Origin: Streptosporangiaceae bacterium
GTDB taxonomy: Bacteria; Actinomycetota; Actinomycetes; Streptosporangiales; Streptosporangiaceae
Length of the DNA stretch: 6,185 bases
Direction of reading: 5' to 3'
Assembly (NCBI GenBank): GCA_030038715.1
Contig: JASHSO010000062.1
Location: 1-6,185, forward strand
Under the pieces are notes generated by a model. That model was not told the origin of the DNA. It made no database searches and saw only the letters and a list, made by a program, of their open reading frames with translations. The stretch's first letter is position 1, and each line of letters opens with the position of its first letter. Position numbers and translations under genes: made by a program. Positions 5,320 to 6,185 of this stretch are shown here, one piece after another.

Positions 5320-5338
5320 CGCGCCGGATTCCGGCGTG
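5320..5338 (-). terminator. terminator-like hairpin downstream of the membrane glycosyltransferase gene
   Basis: CGCCGG (5322-5327) and CCGGCG (5331-5336) form a 6-bp stem around a 3-nt loop. Read as + strand RNA it extends by a G-U and a C-G pair. It begins 28 bp beyond the stop of the minus-strand gene at 5367 and between convergent genes, so it could serve both strands. No U-tract is present. Confidence 0.4.
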
Positions 5339-5366
5339 CCCGGGGCTCGTGACCGCCGGCATCGGG

Positions 5367-6185
5367 TCAGCTCTGGCAGTCACTGAAGCGGGACAGCGCG
5401 GACTGCTGCCGCCAGCGCAGGTTGATGCAAAGGGTCACGAACGTCACGAGCGCGCCAAGCAATACCAGCGGTGCCAGATGATCGAGATTCTGGTATTGGA
5501 TCTGGTCCAGCGCGTCGTTCATGAGGCGGTGCGAGGCGTGGCCAAGGCCAGGAATGTCGGCGAAGGTGATCGCGCTGAGCCAGGCCATGGCGATCCAGTC
5601 CAGCCGCGACGCCGGGTAGCACACCAGGACCGACATGATCATCACGCTGTACCAGGCGTACTGGTGCGGCCACAGCAGCAGCCAGGCGAGCGACAGCGCT
5701 AGCCCGGCGCGGATCGCCTGCCCGCCCGGCTGATCGCCGGGACCCGCCGGGATCCGGGCCAGGGCTAGCACGGCCAGCGGCAGCATCAGGCAGGCCGCCA
5801 CTGGGACCGCCGCGTTCAGGCTGATGCCCAGGTGCCGGAAGATGAACCCGTAGTACTCCCAGCCAAGCCCGGCCGATGCACGTCCGGCGAGGGCCCGGAC
5901 GGCGGCCATGCCGACGATCGCGTACGACCCGACCAGCACAGCAGCAGCAGCCGCTGCGGCCACCGCTGCCCGGCCGGGGAACCGGCGTAGCGCCCAGCAC
6001 GCGGCCAGCACGAACAGCACGTAGTCCACCTTGATGTCGGCGGCCGCGCCTGCGCAGGCCCCAGCCGCGACCGCCCACCACCAGCCTGTCGGTGCCGGCC
6101 GCACAGCGCGCAGTCCCGCCACCAGCAGCGCGGCCACCCCTACCGCCGCAGCCACCACATCCAGATGGCCGGCCGCGATGAGGCT
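5367..6185 (-). CDS. multi-pass membrane glycosyltransferase, GT-C / GT87-like (C-terminal part)
   Basis: The frame is open to the right edge, giving 272 visible C-terminal residues; a GTG at 6158 is an internal codon, not a likely start. The reading begins SLIAAGHLDVVAAAVG, resembling the G-H/Q-x-D segment of polytopic GT-C enzymes, and contains ADIKVDYVLFVLA and LLLWPHQYAWY (about residues 169-179), whose form recalls the late conserved loop of DUF2029/GT87 mannosyltransferases. At least seven hydrophobic segments are visible, around 10-25, 35-65 (two), 73-95, 121-143, 162-190 and 205-215, plus a last one near 238-257. Such enzymes transfer a sugar from a polyprenyl-phosphate donor on the outer face of the membrane, for example in glycolipid or cell-wall glycan assembly. 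An alanine run (about residues 76-82) comes from GCA/GCT-like repeats near 5938-5970. The catalytic N-terminal loop is outside the window, so donor and acceptor cannot be named. Confidence 0.68.
   Translation of the reverse strand, partial: SLIAAGHLDVVAAAVGVAALLVAGLRAVRPAPTGWWWAVAAGACAGAAADIKVDYVLFVLAACWALRRFPGRAAVAAAAAAAVLVGSYAIVGMAAVRALAGRASAGLGWEYYGFIFRHLGISLNAAVPVAACLMLPLAVLALARIPAGPGDQPGGQAIRAGLALSLAWLLLWPHQYAWYSVMIMSVLVCYPASRLDWIAMAWLSAITFADIPGLGHASHRLMNDALDQIQYQNLDHLAPLVLLGALVTFVTLCINLRWRQQSALSRFSDCQS

Noticed and set aside
5935..5970. GCA-type trinucleotide repeat as a phase-variation tract
   Set aside because: It encodes an alanine run in a membrane helix, is short and imperfect, and three-base changes would not shift the frame.
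5380..6081. 233-codon minus-strand frame overlapping the membrane glycosyltransferase
   Set aside because: It is rich in Arg, Gly and Pro and lacks the hydrophobic segments of the overlapping frame, which is clearly the coding one.

Overview
The window reads as chromosomal DNA from a high-GC Gram-positive bacterium, most likely an actinomycete. The evidence is a base composition of roughly two thirds G+C by eye, strong G/C preference at third codon positions, purine-rich Shine-Dalgarno sites, a TTGACT-16-TAGAGT promoter of the actinobacterial housekeeping type, and protein families common in that phylum. There are no rRNA or tRNA genes, CRISPR array, insertion sequence or phage gene. The genus cannot be named from this sequence.

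Left part (1-1204, minus strand). A LacI/GalR-family regulator (164-1204) is followed on the same strand by the first 25 codons of an NAD(P)-binding dehydrogenase of the 3-hydroxyisobutyrate dehydrogenase superfamily, which runs off the left edge (1-77). The 86-bp gap between them holds an 18-bp LacI-type operator candidate with an AAnCGnTT core (106-123). A perfect 14-bp palindrome with the same TTGCAC half-site lies upstream of the regulator (1278-1291). This suggests that the regulator represses both the dehydrogenase gene and itself.

Middle part (1487-5175). Three genes may form a functional group: (i) an Xre-type helix-turn-helix protein with a long TPR-like helical domain (1552-2910, +), an architecture like that of peptide-sensing RRNPP regulators; (ii) a convergent S9/prolyl-oligopeptidase-like protein (2899-4698, -) whose catalytic serine is replaced by glycine while the Asp and His of the triad remain; (iii) a previously easy-to-miss 52-residue ORF (5017-5175, +) with a good Sec-type signal peptide and a short tail containing two adjacent cysteines. 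The hexamer TACATC/GATGTA occurs three times in the window by hand scan, always in the control regions of the HTH-TPR gene and the small ORF. I propose a peptide-signalling cassette as a testable hypothesis: secreted peptide, TPR receptor-regulator, and a dead-peptidase-like binding or handling protein. The gene structures are seen in the sequence; the functional link is inference.

Right part (5176-6185). After hairpin-rich sequence that may terminate transcription from both sides comes the C-terminal 272 residues of a multi-pass membrane protein resembling GT-C polyprenyl-phosphate-sugar-dependent glycosyltransferases (GT87-like), on the minus strand and truncated by the right edge.
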